NCBI GenBank assembly: GCA_963801475.1
Contig: CAWDEX010000001.1
Span: forward strand, 2,913,895-2,977,894
Length of the DNA stretch: 64,000 nt
Direction: 5' to 3'
DNA from: DAOMFB01 sp963801475
GTDB taxonomy: Bacteria > Acidobacteriota > Thermoanaerobaculia > UBA5066
The notes under the pieces were generated by a model. That model worked only from the letters and a program-made list of their open reading frames with translations. It was not told the DNA's origin and made no database searches. Of this stretch, positions 7,991 through 19,144 are shown piece after piece. Made by a program: the position numbers and the translations under genes. Within the stretch, counting starts at the first letter, position 1; each line of letters begins with the position of its first letter.

Positions 7991-10212
7991 AGGCGCCTCC
8001 GGGCGCGCGAAGGCCCCGCGAGGACGAGCGCGGCGAGAAGGACGAGGGACGCGCCGGAGAGCGCGAGGCCCGCGCGGTACCCGGGCGGCCTGTAGAAAAA
8101 CTCCAGGCGGTGGTCACCGGCCGGAACGAGCACGCCGAGAAAGGCCAGATCGGCCCGGAGCGTCGGGAGGGACGCGCCGTCGAGACGCGCCTCCCATCCG
8201 CCGTCGTAGCTGCGGGTCAGGACGACGAGGCCGGGCTCCGACGTCGAGACGGTCAGCTCGGTTCGCTCCGGCTCGTCCCGCACGAACCGCGCCAGGAAGA
8301 ACGCCTGCGGGCTGCGGCGCGGCGGAAGAGGGACCGGCGAGGAGGCCACCCATGCCACGTCGTCTGCCGCGAAGCCGGGGCGGCGCAGCGCCTCGAAAAC
8401 GAGGTCGTCGGCCGCCGCGCGAACCTCGCGCGGCAGGAAGACGCGGCCGACGGCTCCCGTCAGCTCGTACCGTCGGAGGCCGCCCACCGACGCGACAGGC
8501 GCGGCGCCGGGAATCGTCGTCGGAAACGGCGTCACGATCTGCCGGACGTTGGCAAGCGCGAGAAGGGCTCCGGGGCTCCCGCCGGCCAGGGCGGCGCCGA
8601 GGAGGCGCGCGCGTCTCGGGTTGTCGATCGGGGAGGCCGTCCCGGCCGTCGCGAGGCCGAGCGGCAGGTTTCCGTAACCGGCGAGGGCATCGTGCCCCCG
8701 CCGCACCGTCTCGTCCGAGAAGCCGGGCCCGCCGCCACCGAGCCAGCGGGAGAGAAGGCGCGCATCATGCGCCGCGACGAAGAAGCGTCCGGCGGCGGAG
8801 GGCGCAACGCCGGAGACGATCGCCGGAGTCCGGCTCAGCTCGGCCGCAGGCGCCGAGGCGAGCGCGTCGGACGAGAACCAGACGAGCGGTCCGGCGAGAA
8901 TCCCGAGGAATGCGAGCTCGGACGACGGTCGCCGCCTGAGAAGCCCGACTCCCGCGGCGGCCGCGGCGAACGCGAGGGCGGCCCGGACACCCCCATCCCC
9001 GCGCAGCCGGATCGGCTCGAGGATCACGATTCCCAGGAGGCCGGCGGCAGAAAGGCCGAGCGCGATGAGGAGAACCCCCCGGCGGGGGGCCGTCGCGTCG
9101 TCGCGGAGGGCGTCGACGCCCGCGGCGGCCAGGACGGCGGCCGCGAGATGAGGAAAGGCGAACCAGCGCGCCGGGAATCTTGCGCCTCTCAGGGGGCCCG
9201 CGCTCCAGAGGAGCGGCGCGAGCCCCCCCCGGGCGCCGAGCGACAGGAGCAGCCCCAGGACGGCGAGCAGCAGGAGGGCGAGCGTGGTCCGCCGGTCGGC
9301 TCCGGCGGCTGCGCCGACGAGGGCGAGAAGGATCGGCAGCGGGCCGAGCGCCAGCGTCACGAGATAGGAGCCGCGCCCGGCCGCGCCGACACGCGTCAGG
9401 TCGGCGGGCGGGGGCCAGAGAAGATCGGCCAGATCGGAGCCGCCGACGGCCCGTCCCAGGGCCTCGGCCCGCGTCGCGCCGCTGAGCCGCCCCGATTCGC
9501 GAAGGTGGGCGACGAACGGAATCGCGGTGGCCGCCGTCAATCCGGCGGCGAGGAGGAGTCCGCCGGCCAGTCTCGCGGCGCCCCGCCGTGGGGAAGCCGT
9601 CGGTAAGGCGGGTCCTCGAGATGCGAGGGCCACGGCCGCCGCCGCCAGGCTTCCCCCGGCGGCGAGAGCCGGCTCTCCCGCGAGGAACGCGAGGGCCGAC
9701 GACGCGGCAAGCGTCGCGATCCCCTCTCCCCGGAACGCGCGGCGGGCCCCCAGGAAAATCCAGGGAAGCCACGATGCCGTCGCGAAGTTGTTGAAGACCG
9801 GGACGAGGGAAAGAAAGACGCCGCCCCCGGCGTAGATCGCGGCTCCGGAGAGGGCCGCGAGCCGGGATCTTCCGATGGCGTTGAGCCAGGCGGCCATTCC
9901 CGCGGCGGCGACGACGAGGTGAACGGCGATCGCAGCGGGAGGACCGAAAGGCCACGGCAGGAGGAAGACGGCGTCGCCCGGGTAGAAGACGCCGCTCTGG
10001 AGCTGGGCCAGCCACGGTTCGCCGCAGCCGGAGAGGGGATTCCAGAGCGGCGGCGAACCGGCGCGCCAGCGTTCCAGCGTGTGGGCTTTCATCGGCCAGA
10101 AGAAGTCCGGCAGGTCCCCCCGCGCCGGGACCCTTCCCGAGAGAAGTCCGGGCAGGAGGAACGCGGCCGCGAGCGACAGACCGAGAAGCGCTCCCCCGGG
10201 ACGGGCTCTCAT
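7987..10212 (-). CDS. YfhO-family multi-pass membrane protein
   Basis: A 741-residue polytopic membrane protein. After an N-terminal helix, the motif GDLPDFFWPMK and then NPLSGCGEPWLAQLQSG match the YfhO family, large inner-membrane proteins with a GT-C glycosyltransferase-like layout. About ten or more hydrophobic segments follow. A soluble C-terminal part contains SYDGGWEARLDG, also typical of the family, before a last TM near the end. YfhO proteins are linked to glycosylation of envelope polymers in Gram-positives. Here the gene sits directly upstream of pilD, so pilin or surface glycosylation is plausible but only inferred from context. Confidence 0.78.
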   Translation of the reverse strand: MRARPGGALLGLSLAAAFLLPGLLSGRVPARGDLPDFFWPMKAHTLERWRAGSPPLWNPLSGCGEPWLAQLQSGVFYPGDAVFLLPWPFGPPAAIAVHLVVAAAGMAAWLNAIGRSRLAALSGAAIYAGGGVFLSLVPVFNNFATASWLPWIFLGARRAFRGEGIATLAASSALAFLAGEPALAAGGSLAAAAVALASRGPALPTASPRRGAARLAGGLLLAAGLTAATAIPFVAHLRESGRLSGATRAEALGRAVGGSDLADLLWPPPADLTRVGAAGRGSYLVTLALGPLPILLALVGAAAGADRRTTLALLLLAVLGLLLSLGARGGLAPLLWSAGPLRGARFPARWFAFPHLAAAVLAAAGVDALRDDATAPRRGVLLIALGLSAAGLLGIVILEPIRLRGDGGVRAALAFAAAAAGVGLLRRRPSSELAFLGILAGPLVWFSSDALASAPAAELSRTPAIVSGVAPSAAGRFFVAAHDARLLSRWLGGGGPGFSDETVRRGHDALAGYGNLPLGLATAGTASPIDNPRRARLLGAALAGGSPGALLALANVRQIVTPFPTTIPGAAPVASVGGLRRYELTGAVGRVFLPREVRAAADDLVFEALRRPGFAADDVAWVASSPVPLPPRRSPQAFFLARFVRDEPERTELTVSTSEPGLVVLTRSYDGGWEARLDGASLPTLRADLAFLGVLVPAGDHRLEFFYRPPGYRAGLALSGASLVLLAALVLAGPSRARRRL

Positions 10213-10321
10213 GCTCCGCCGAGCCGGGGAGAGGGGCCCGCGACCTCACGTCCCCGAGACGTCATCCACGGCATTCTACGGAAGCGGGCGGTCCGGGGGT
10301 GGCCCCGGCGCGGCAGGAAAC

Positions 10322-10348
10322 GAAAAGGCCCCGCGGGAGCGGGGCCTC
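10322..10348 (-). terminator. rho-independent terminator of the pilin gene
   Basis: A perfect 9-bp stem (AGGCCCCGC / GCGGGGCCT) with a 4-nt loop lies about 30 bp after the pilin stop. On the minus strand it is followed by TTTTCGTTT. It separates the abundant major-type pilin from the YfhO-pilD-kinase genes downstream. Confidence 0.8.
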
Positions 10349-10379
10349 TCGGGGAATTCGGAGATTGGCGCCGTCGACG

Positions 10380-10883
10380 TTACTTTTGCATGCCGTCCGG
10401 GAACTGGATGAACTGGCCGTCGGCGAAGATGATGTCGTTGTTGAAGTCCGTCGTCGGTCCGAGGGTGGAAATATCCGGGCCCTTCGCACCGTCCTTCCCG
10501 TTGGAGGCGACGACATAGTCCAGGTTCGCGTTGTAAGCCGTATACAGGAACCAGGAGTTCCAGCCGTCCTTCAGCGGGATGGTCCGGATGTACGTCGGTG
10601 AGATCGCGTTCGCGACGGCGGACAGTCCGACCGTCGTCGTCGGATAGGTGCAACCCGACGGATAAGCCCAGCCGGCGGCCGCGGGGTACCGGTTCGTGTC
10701 GACGGCGTACGCTTCTGCCGCCGTGCCGATCGAACGGATATCGGCCATCGACCTTTTCTGCTTGGCGCGCTGGATCGCGTTGAGCAGGTTCGGAATGGCG
10801 ATGGCGACGATGATCCCGATGATCGCCACGACGATCAGGAGCTCGATGAGGGTGAAGCCTCTTTTGTCTCGTCTGATTCTCAT
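10380..10883 (-). CDS. type IV pilin, GspG/PilA-like (probable major pilin)
   Basis: A 167-residue prepilin. ATG 10883 is preceded by AAGGAGG at 7 nt spacing, the best ribosome site in the pilus region. The leader MRIRRDKRG is followed by FTLIELLIVVAIIGIIVAI, a perfect type III signal with Phe+1 and Glu+5. The globular part has DGWNSWFLYTAYN, a GspG-type feature, and ends in FADGQFIQFPDGMQK. A strong terminator and strong ribosome site suggest high expression, so I infer that this is the main fibre subunit. It is paralogous to the prepilin at 11066-11563. A type II secretion pseudopilin is the alternative. Confidence 0.88.
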   Translation of the reverse strand: MRIRRDKRGFTLIELLIVVAIIGIIVAIAIPNLLNAIQRAKQKRSMADIRSIGTAAEAYAVDTNRYPAAAGWAYPSGCTYPTTTVGLSAVANAISPTYIRTIPLKDGWNSWFLYTAYNANLDYVVASNGKDGAKGPDISTLGPTTDFNNDIIFADGQFIQFPDGMQK

Positions 10884-10905
10884 TGATGAACCTCCTTGTT
10901 CGACC

Positions 10906-10925
10906 GAATACAACTTCTGTGCCCA
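10906..10925 (-). promoter_or_regulatory. possible sigma-54-type promoter of the pilin gene
   Basis: On the minus strand, GGGCAC-N5-TTGT resembles the -24/-12 consensus TGGCAC-N5-TTGC. It lies about 23 bp before the pilin ATG. The -12 C is replaced by T, so the match is imperfect. Sigma-54 control of pilA through PilS/PilR is known in other bacteria, and a PilS-like kinase is nearby. Confidence 0.3.
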
Positions 10926-11065
10926 CATTGTAACACTCTTTTTTTCAATGACTTCCGCGACTTTTCCGGAATAAGCGGCTTCGGGGTGACAAATTTTGTC
11001 GCTTGGCCGCCGAGGTTTCTCTCAGCGTTTGTCGCCCGCCGGCCCTCCCGGAAGGTCCTCTTGCC

Positions 11066-11563
11066 TCATCTCTGGAGCCCGTCCGGATACTGAACGAAGC
11101 TGCCGTTGACGAGGATGATGTCCGCCGCGAAGGCGTGGGTCTCACCGAACGGCGGCGAGGCATCCGGAAGACCGTCGGCTCCGTTCGAGCGGATCGCGTA
11201 GTTGGCGTTCGCTCCGTCGGTCGCGTAGGTGAACCAGGAGCTCCACCCGTCCACGAGAGGGACCGACCGGAGATACGTCGGAGAGATCGCGGGCAGGATG
11301 GTGCAGATCGTCGCCGTCGGCAGGGACAGCCCCGACGGCAGCGCGTAGCCGGCGGCGGCGGGGAACCGGTTCTGGTCCGTGGCGAAGGCGTCGACGCCGA
11401 GAGCGAGGGTCCGCATGTCGGCCATCGATCGCTTCTGGCGCGACCGGTTCATGACGCTCCTCATGTTCGACGCCGCCATCGCGACGAGGATCCCGATGAT
11501 GGCGCTCACGACCAGCATCTCGATCAGCGTGAACCCGCGGCGCTGACTCGTGGCGACGCTCAC
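11066..11563 (-). CDS. type IV pilin, GspG/PilA-like paralogue
   Basis: A 165-residue prepilin paralogous to the one at 10380-10883. Shared features are QKRSMAD after the helix, NRFPAAAGYALPSG (NRYPAAAGWAYPSG in the other), ISPTYLRSVPLVDGW and the ending FVQYPDGLQR. From GTG 11563 the leader is MSVATSQRRG, followed by FTLIEMLVVSAIIGILVAM with Phe+1 and Glu+5. The frame is open further upstream but without a leader-like sequence. No strong Shine-Dalgarno is present, so it is probably expressed less than its neighbour. It is divergent from the PGM1-type ligase gene across 58 bp. Confidence 0.85.
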   Translation of the reverse strand: MSVATSQRRGFTLIEMLVVSAIIGILVAMAASNMRSVMNRSRQKRSMADMRTLALGVDAFATDQNRFPAAAGYALPSGLSLPTATICTILPAISPTYLRSVPLVDGWSSWFTYATDGANANYAIRSNGADGLPDASPPFGETHAFAADIILVNGSFVQYPDGLQR

Positions 11564-11621
11564 CCTGACGGCCCGCCATTCAAGAAGCGTGCCCCGGCGT
11601 CGGACTTGAGATACTTCCCGC

Positions 11622-13181
11622 GTGGTCTCCCTCCCTCGGCCTGTCGCAGAGCTTACGCTGGAGCGCGAGCTCTCGGAGTTCGAGAAGCTCAAGCCGCGGC
11701 TCCGGGAGGTGTGGAACGCGATCTCGCTGCGCGACGAGGAGCCGCACACTTCGGTCGTCGTCCCGTCGCTCACGCTCGACCAGTCGGAGCTCCGGAAGCT
11801 CGAGGGATCGAGCTTCTACGAGGAGCGCCTTCTCTTTCTCCTGATCCGGCTCCGGAATCCGCGGGCGCGCGTCGTCTTCGTCACCTCGCAGCCCGTCCAC
11901 CCGCTGATCCTCGAGTACTACTTCCAGTTCCTCGTCGGGATCCCCGCGAGCCACGCCCGGAGCCGACTGACCCTTCTGTGCGCCTACGACGCCTCGCCCC
12001 GGTCCCTCACCGAGAAGATCCTCGAGCGGCCGCGGCTGATCGAGCGGATCCGCGAGGGGATCCCCGATCCCTCGCGCGCCTACCTGACCGTCTTCAACTC
12101 GACGCCGCTCGAGCGCCGCCTCGCCGTCCTTCTCGGCATCCCGCTCAACGGCGTCGACCCCGCGCTGTCGTCTCTCGGGACGAAATCGGGGAGCCGGAAG
12201 GTCTTTCGTGAGGCCGGGGTCGCCTGTCCCGACGGCTTCGAGGATCTTTCGGGCGAGGGCGACGTCGCCGAGGCCCTCGTCGAGCTGAAGCGGAAGAAGC
12301 CCGCGCTCCGTCGCGCCGTCGTGAAGCTGAACGACAGCTTCTCGGGCGAGGGAAACGCCCTCTTCCGTTATCCGGCCGCGGGAGGCGACAGCCTCCCCGC
12401 GGTCCGCGAGGCGCTCGCCTCGCTCGAGTTCTCGGTCGACTGGGAGACCGTCGACGACTACATGGAGAAGCTCGGCCGGATGGGCGGCATCGTGGAGGAG
12501 TGGCTCGAGGGAGCCGAGAAGAGGTCGCCGAGCGTCCAGCTCCGGATCGACCCGGAAGGGGCCATCGTCCCCGTCTCGACGCACGACCAGCTCCTCGGCG
12601 GGCCGAGCGGGCAGGTCTACCTCGGCTGTCTCTTCCCCGCCGACGACGCCTACCGGAGCCGGATTCACGGCGCCGCCCTGAAGATCGGAGAGGTTCTCGC
12701 GTCGAAGGGTGTCGTCAGCCGGCTCGCCATCGACTTTGTCGTGGCCCGCGACGGGCCGGACGCGTCGTGGCACGAGTTCGCCATCGAGATCAACCTGCGG
12801 ATGGGCGGGACGACACACCCGTATCTCGCCCTCCAGTTCCTCACGGGAGGCCAGCTCGATCCCGAATCGGGCCTCTTCCTCTCGCCCCGGGGCCGTCCGA
12901 AGTACTACCACGCGACGGACAACCTCCGGTCCGAAAGCTACCGGGGCCTCCTGCCCGAGGACCTGATGGACATCCTGACGATCAACGGCCTCCACTACAC
13001 CCACAATTCCGAGTCGGGCGTCCTCTTTCACCTCATCGGAGCGCTCTCCCAGTACGGCAAGCTCGGCATGACCGCCATCGGCAACAGCCGGGAAGAAGTC
13101 GAAGCGCTCTACCGGCGCACCCTCGACATCCTCGCGCGCGAAACCGGCGGGAGCGGCGAAGGGCGCGAGCCCCGGTTCTGA
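11622..13181 (+). CDS. PGM1-type ATP-grasp peptide ligase-related protein
   Basis: A 519-residue protein. The N-terminal part (about 1-190, with VVFVTSQPVHPLILEYYFQFL) matches the pre-ATP-grasp region of proteins related to the pheganomycin ligase PGM1. The ATP-grasp core follows, with RRAVVKLNDSFSGEGNALF for nucleotide binding and FAIEINLRMGGTTHPYLALQ for metal/ATP binding. The C-terminal part includes YHATDNL and the PGM1-like tail. PGM1 joins amino acids and peptides using ATP; the substrate here is unknown. GTG 11622 is the first start in frame. It lies next to two pilin genes and a spermidine-synthase-like gene, a combination I do not recognise as a known pathway. Confidence 0.7.
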   Translation: MVSLPRPVAELTLERELSEFEKLKPRLREVWNAISLRDEEPHTSVVVPSLTLDQSELRKLEGSSFYEERLLFLLIRLRNPRARVVFVTSQPVHPLILEYYFQFLVGIPASHARSRLTLLCAYDASPRSLTEKILERPRLIERIREGIPDPSRAYLTVFNSTPLERRLAVLLGIPLNGVDPALSSLGTKSGSRKVFREAGVACPDGFEDLSGEGDVAEALVELKRKKPALRRAVVKLNDSFSGEGNALFRYPAAGGDSLPAVREALASLEFSVDWETVDDYMEKLGRMGGIVEEWLEGAEKRSPSVQLRIDPEGAIVPVSTHDQLLGGPSGQVYLGCLFPADDAYRSRIHGAALKIGEVLASKGVVSRLAIDFVVARDGPDASWHEFAIEINLRMGGTTHPYLALQFLTGGQLDPESGLFLSPRGRPKYYHATDNLRSESYRGLLPEDLMDILTINGLHYTHNSESGVLFHLIGALSQYGKLGMTAIGNSREEVEALYRRTLDILARETGGSGEGREPRF

Positions 13182-13210
13182 CCGCCCGTCGGGGCGTGGG
13201 CCGTCGGGCC

Positions 13211-13216
13211 TAGAAT
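13211..13216 (+). promoter_or_regulatory. -10-like box TAGAAT, leaderless start
   Basis: TAGAAT ends 6 nt before the GTG start at 13223 and no Shine-Dalgarno is present, so transcription would begin at or next to the start codon. No clear -35 is visible. Confidence 0.4.
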
Positions 13217-13222
13217 CGGCGC

Positions 13223-15682
13223 GTGGGCCGGCTCAGGCTGCGGCATCGGCTTGGCGTTGTCGGCCTGCTGTTCGTCGTGACCGGCAGCGTCGGCCTCCTC
13301 GCCGAACAGTCGTTCGAGAAGCTCCTCGGCCTGCTGCTCGGGACGAGCACCCCCGCGGGCGCCGTCGTCCTCAGCGTCTATTTCGCCGGGCTCTCGATCG
13401 GCGCCGTCGGCTATGCGCGGTGGATGCGTCCCCGCGGTCTTCAGCCGCTTCGCGTCTATGCCCTGCTCGAGTTCGGCGTCGCCGTCTGGAGCCTGCTTCT
13501 CGGCCTCTTCTTCGACCGCCTCGTCCCCCTCGGGGCCGTCCTCCTGCGTCCCGGCGTCGACCACTTCGGGCTCCTGCAGCTGCTCCGGGGCGTGGTCGCC
13601 GCCCTTTGGATCCTGCCGCCGACCGTGCTGATGGGCGCGACGTTCCCGGCGATCGCCGACCACCTGGAGCGGCTTCGCCTCCCCGGACGTTCCCGCTGGC
13701 TGAACGCCTTCTACTCCCTGAATCTCCTCGGGGCGTTCGCAGGTGCCGTCGCGGGGCCCTACCTCGTCTTTCCGTCCCTCGGCGTCGCGGGGACGCTGTG
13801 CCTCGGCGCCCTTCTCGACGGCCTCGTGGCGGTGGCGGCGCTGGCGCTCTCGCAAGGGCTCCTCGTCCGCCCTCGCGCGGCGCCTTCCGCCGCGGATCGC
13901 GACGGTCGGGGCGCGCAGGGGTCGACCGTCCTCATCGCCATCGCGGGCCTGTCGGGCCTCCTCTTCTTCGCGCTCGAGGTGCTCTGGACGCACCTCATCG
14001 GAGCGGTGCTCGGAAACAGCGTCTTTGCCTTCGCCGCGATGCTCGCCAACGTCCTTCTGGGTCTTCTCCTCGGGAGCTTCCTCTCGACGGTCCTGCTGCC
14101 GGCCCGCCCTCTTTCTCCGGCGGCCCCCGCGTTCCTCTTTCTCCTCGGCGCATCCGTCCTCTCGCTGTCGATGTCGGTCTGGTGCGGCGTCCCGCATTCC
14201 CTCGCGGTCTGGGGCGGGAGTCTGGAGACGTTCGGTCGTGGCGAGCTGCTCCGATTCCTCCACGCGACGCTCCTTCTCGTCCCCGCCTCCACGCTGCTCG
14301 GGATGGCCTACCCCGCGCTCTTCCGGTTGAGCACCTTCCCGGCCTCGGAGTGGCCGGTCATCGCCGGGCGGATGGCGGCGGCGAACGCCGCCGGCTGCGT
14401 CGCCGGCGCGCTCGTCGCTGCGTACGTCCTCCTGCCCGCCCTGGGCTCCGAGGCGAGCCTCCTGCTGCTGGCGGGGCTCTACGCGTTGAGCGGGTTCGCT
14501 CTCGGCCTCGTCTACCTCGGGGGGCGCGCGCGCCTCGGCTGTGCGGCGCTCGCCGCGATCGTCCTCGTGCTCTCCGGATCCCGTCGACCCTGGGACCTCC
14601 TCCGGCTGACATCCGGCGAGCACGTGTACTTCGGGCCTTCCCACGTCGACCCGGCGAGCCGGCTTCTCTTCCTCCACGAGGATGCCGGCGGCGGGATCAC
14701 GACCGTCGTGGAAGGGCCGCCGGCTCGGCCGGACATGCACCCGGTCCGCGTTCTGCTGACGAACGGGAAGTTCCAGGGGAGCGACGGTGGAGAGATGCTG
14801 GCGCAGATCGGCTTCGCCCTCACGCCCATCCTGCATCTCCGGAACCTCGGCGACGCCCTCGTCATCGGACTCGGGACCGGGACGTCGGCGCACGTCGTGG
14901 AAGCAGCCGGCTTTCGCCGCGTCGACGTCGCCGAGATCGCTCCGGGCATCGTCGAGGCGGCCCGGCGCTTTTTCGGCCGGATCAACGGCGACGTGCTCTC
15001 CCGACCGTCGACCCGCTTGTTCCTGGAAGACGGGCGTAACGTCCTCCTCCTCCGGGAGCGCCGATACGACCTCATCAGCATGGAGGTCACCAGCGTCTGG
15101 TTCGCGGGGTCGACGAACCTCTACAGTCGCGAGTTCTACGAGCTCGCCGCGAGCCGACTCAAAGGGGGCGGTGTCTTCCAGCAGTGGATCCAGATCCACC
15201 ACATCGGGACCGGCGAACTCCTCTCCGCGCTGGCGACGATCCGCGCCGTGTTCCCCGTGGTGAGCTTCTGGGTCGTAGGCGGCCAGGGGATCTTCGTCGC
15301 GTCGTCGGGGCCACAGCGGATCCGCGCCGCCGCGCTGGGCGCTTTCGAGACCCTCGGCCCCCGCCTCGGATGGCCGCCCGACGAGCTCGCGGAGCGGTAC
15401 CGTGTCCTCCTGGCGTCACGCCTTCTGTCGCCCGACGACGTGACCCGGGCGGTGGCCGCGTGCCACGAGACCCTCAACACCGACGCAAACAGGCGGTTCG
15501 AGTACACGACGCCGCGATACAACCTCGACCGCCGTCCTCTCGAGCGGATCAACCTGCGCGCCCTGGCCCTCCTTTCGAGCCCGCCCCGGTTCGACGTGGA
15601 GCCGGACGTGCCGGCACGTTTCGCGGGGCTGCACACGATGGTCGACCGTGCCCTGCAGACGCGGAACCTCGAAGGTCGCTGA
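13223..15682 (+). CDS. membrane-fused spermidine synthase-like protein
   Basis: An 819-residue fusion. Residues 1 to about 450 contain some 12 or more hydrophobic helices in a transporter-like layout. The C-terminal part (about 480-760) is a polyamine aminopropyltransferase/SpeE-type Rossmann domain: VIGLGTGTSAHVVEAAGFRRV binds the nucleoside cofactor, VAEIAPGIVEAARRFF follows, and LFLEDGRNVLLL plus YDLISMEVTSVW complete the fold. Fused membrane/spermidine-synthase proteins are widespread in environmental bacteria, but their substrates are mostly unproven. The gene starts at GTG 13223, 6 nt after a -10-like TAGAAT. Arginine decarboxylase lies far away at 49.6 kb, so a direct polyamine link is only suggestive. 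Confidence 0.82.
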   Translation: MGRLRLRHRLGVVGLLFVVTGSVGLLAEQSFEKLLGLLLGTSTPAGAVVLSVYFAGLSIGAVGYARWMRPRGLQPLRVYALLEFGVAVWSLLLGLFFDRLVPLGAVLLRPGVDHFGLLQLLRGVVAALWILPPTVLMGATFPAIADHLERLRLPGRSRWLNAFYSLNLLGAFAGAVAGPYLVFPSLGVAGTLCLGALLDGLVAVAALALSQGLLVRPRAAPSAADRDGRGAQGSTVLIAIAGLSGLLFFALEVLWTHLIGAVLGNSVFAFAAMLANVLLGLLLGSFLSTVLLPARPLSPAAPAFLFLLGASVLSLSMSVWCGVPHSLAVWGGSLETFGRGELLRFLHATLLLVPASTLLGMAYPALFRLSTFPASEWPVIAGRMAAANAAGCVAGALVAAYVLLPALGSEASLLLLAGLYALSGFALGLVYLGGRARLGCAALAAIVLVLSGSRRPWDLLRLTSGEHVYFGPSHVDPASRLLFLHEDAGGGITTVVEGPPARPDMHPVRVLLTNGKFQGSDGGEMLAQIGFALTPILHLRNLGDALVIGLGTGTSAHVVEAAGFRRVDVAEIAPGIVEAARRFFGRINGDVLSRPSTRLFLEDGRNVLLLRERRYDLISMEVTSVWFAGSTNLYSREFYELAASRLKGGGVFQQWIQIHHIGTGELLSALATIRAVFPVVSFWVVGGQGIFVASSGPQRIRAAALGAFETLGPRLGWPPDELAERYRVLLASRLLSPDDVTRAVAACHETLNTDANRRFEYTTPRYNLDRRPLERINLRALALLSSPPRFDVEPDVPARFAGLHTMVDRALQTRNLEGR

Positions 15683-15867
15683 GAAGAGTGAACGGGGAGC
15701 CCCGGACTTCAGCCGGTCGGACGAAGCGCTCCAGGGGCCCGCGTGGGCCGGAGGGCCCGCAAGCCGCGTGAGAAGCGCTCGGCCGCCGAAGAGTGCCGGC
15801 CGGCTCCGGGGATCCGAATTCAGCACGTGACAAATGGGAGCGTCTCGTCCTCCGGGACCCGGCTTCG

Positions 15868-16251
15868 TCACCCCTTCTTCACCAGGCTCATGCCGCACTG
15901 CGGGCACTTTCCCCGTTTCGCCTGCCGGACCTCCGGATGCATCGGGCAGGCATAGACGACGTCCGCCGGACCGATCCTGACCTCCGTGGCCTCGAGACCC
16001 GATTTCCCCTTCATCGCCTGTATCGCGACCTGGACGCCCGGCTTCACGACTCCGGACGTCGCTGGCTACTTCTCTGTCGTGTAGACGGTAGACGGGGGCA
16101 GCGCCACCACGGACGTCTTTCCATCCGTTCCCCTGACCTACAGGCGGCTTTTCTCCAGGCACGTGACGGTCCCGCTGATGTGGTCGTGGCCCGCGTCGGC
16201 CCCGAGGGCCGGAGCGGCGAGCAGGAACGAGAGAAACAGGGCTGTCTTCAA
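15868..16251 (-). pseudogene. small periplasmic heavy-metal-binding protein gene with two nonsense codons
   Basis: Translated from TTG 16251 (AGGAG 8 nt upstream), this reads as a signal peptide, then GHDHISGTVT, and ends with VVYACPMHPEVRQAKRGKCP and QCGMSLVKKG, the heavy-metal-binding domain. It is exactly 128 codons, as is the intact paralogue at 18725-19108, and aligns with it throughout. Two in-frame TAG codons interrupt it at 16138-16140 and 16066-16068 (codons 38 and 62). No indel is needed, so this differs from the indel-broken genes elsewhere. It is the last gene of the metal operon. A decayed duplicate is the simplest reading. Confidence 0.75.
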
Positions 16252-16348
16252 GAAGTCTCTCCTTTCGTTTCGGGGTTCAAGAACTGTCTCGGAATTCAGG
16301 CGCCTGCTCACGGCACTCTCCGTTCCGTCGACAACCGTCGTCTCGACC

Positions 16349-18705
<2,357 letters not shown>

Positions 18706-18724
18706 TCTCCCGGTATGAGATCGG

Positions 18725-19108
18725 TCAGGTCTTCGGCACCAGGTTCATCCCGCACTTCGGGCACTTCCCCGGCTTCGCCTGCTGGACCTCCGGATGCATC
18801 GGGCAGGTGTAGATCACGTCCGCGGAGCCGATCTTCACTGTTTTCGCCACGAGCGCCTCCTTGTCCTTGTCCGCATCCACGCTGACGCGCACCCCCGGCT
18901 TCAGGTCTTTCAGCGTCGCAGGATTCCTGTCCTTTTCGTACTTCGTTTCCCCCGTCAGGCGGATCGTCACCGCCTTCCCCTCGGGGGTCTTGACGTCGAG
19001 GCGAGTGTCCGTGACCGCGGTCACGGTTCCCGTGACGTGGTCGTGCCCACCTTGGGCGAAGAGGGTCGGGGCAACGAGTAGAGACGCGAGGAATGCGAGC
19101 TTCTTCAT
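18725..19108 (-). CDS. periplasmic heavy-metal-binding domain protein (CusF-like role)
   Basis: A 127-residue secreted protein. ATG 19108 follows AAGGAG at 8 nt. The signal peptide is MKKLAFLASLLVAPTLFAQG. A DUF-type beta domain follows (GHDHVTGTVTAVTDTRLDVK), then the C-terminal heavy-metal-binding motif YTCPMHPEVQQAKPGKCP-KCGMNLVPKT with Cys pairs, Met and His as soft-metal ligands. It lies between the CusA-type pump and CopA genes, where a periplasmic copper/silver chaperone would be expected. Its damaged paralogue lies at 15868-16251. Role as metal donor to the pump is inferred from context. Confidence 0.8.
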   Translation of the reverse strand: MKKLAFLASLLVAPTLFAQGGHDHVTGTVTAVTDTRLDVKTPEGKAVTIRLTGETKYEKDRNPATLKDLKPGVRVSVDADKDKEALVAKTVKIGSADVIYTCPMHPEVQQAKPGKCPKCGMNLVPKT

Positions 19109-19144
19109 GATGTTTCTCCTTTTCATCGAAGTCTCCTTTCCGGT

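Noticed and set aside
11000..11065. GC-rich imperfect hairpin after the second pilin as a terminator
   Set aside because: The stem has mismatches and no T-run follows on the minus strand, so I did not list it.
16066..16140. TAG read-through or amber recoding in the metal-binding gene
   Set aside because: Other genes end normally at TAG (for example pilT at 5335-5337 and the kinase at 30768-30770) and no suppressor tRNA is visible. Pseudogene is simpler.
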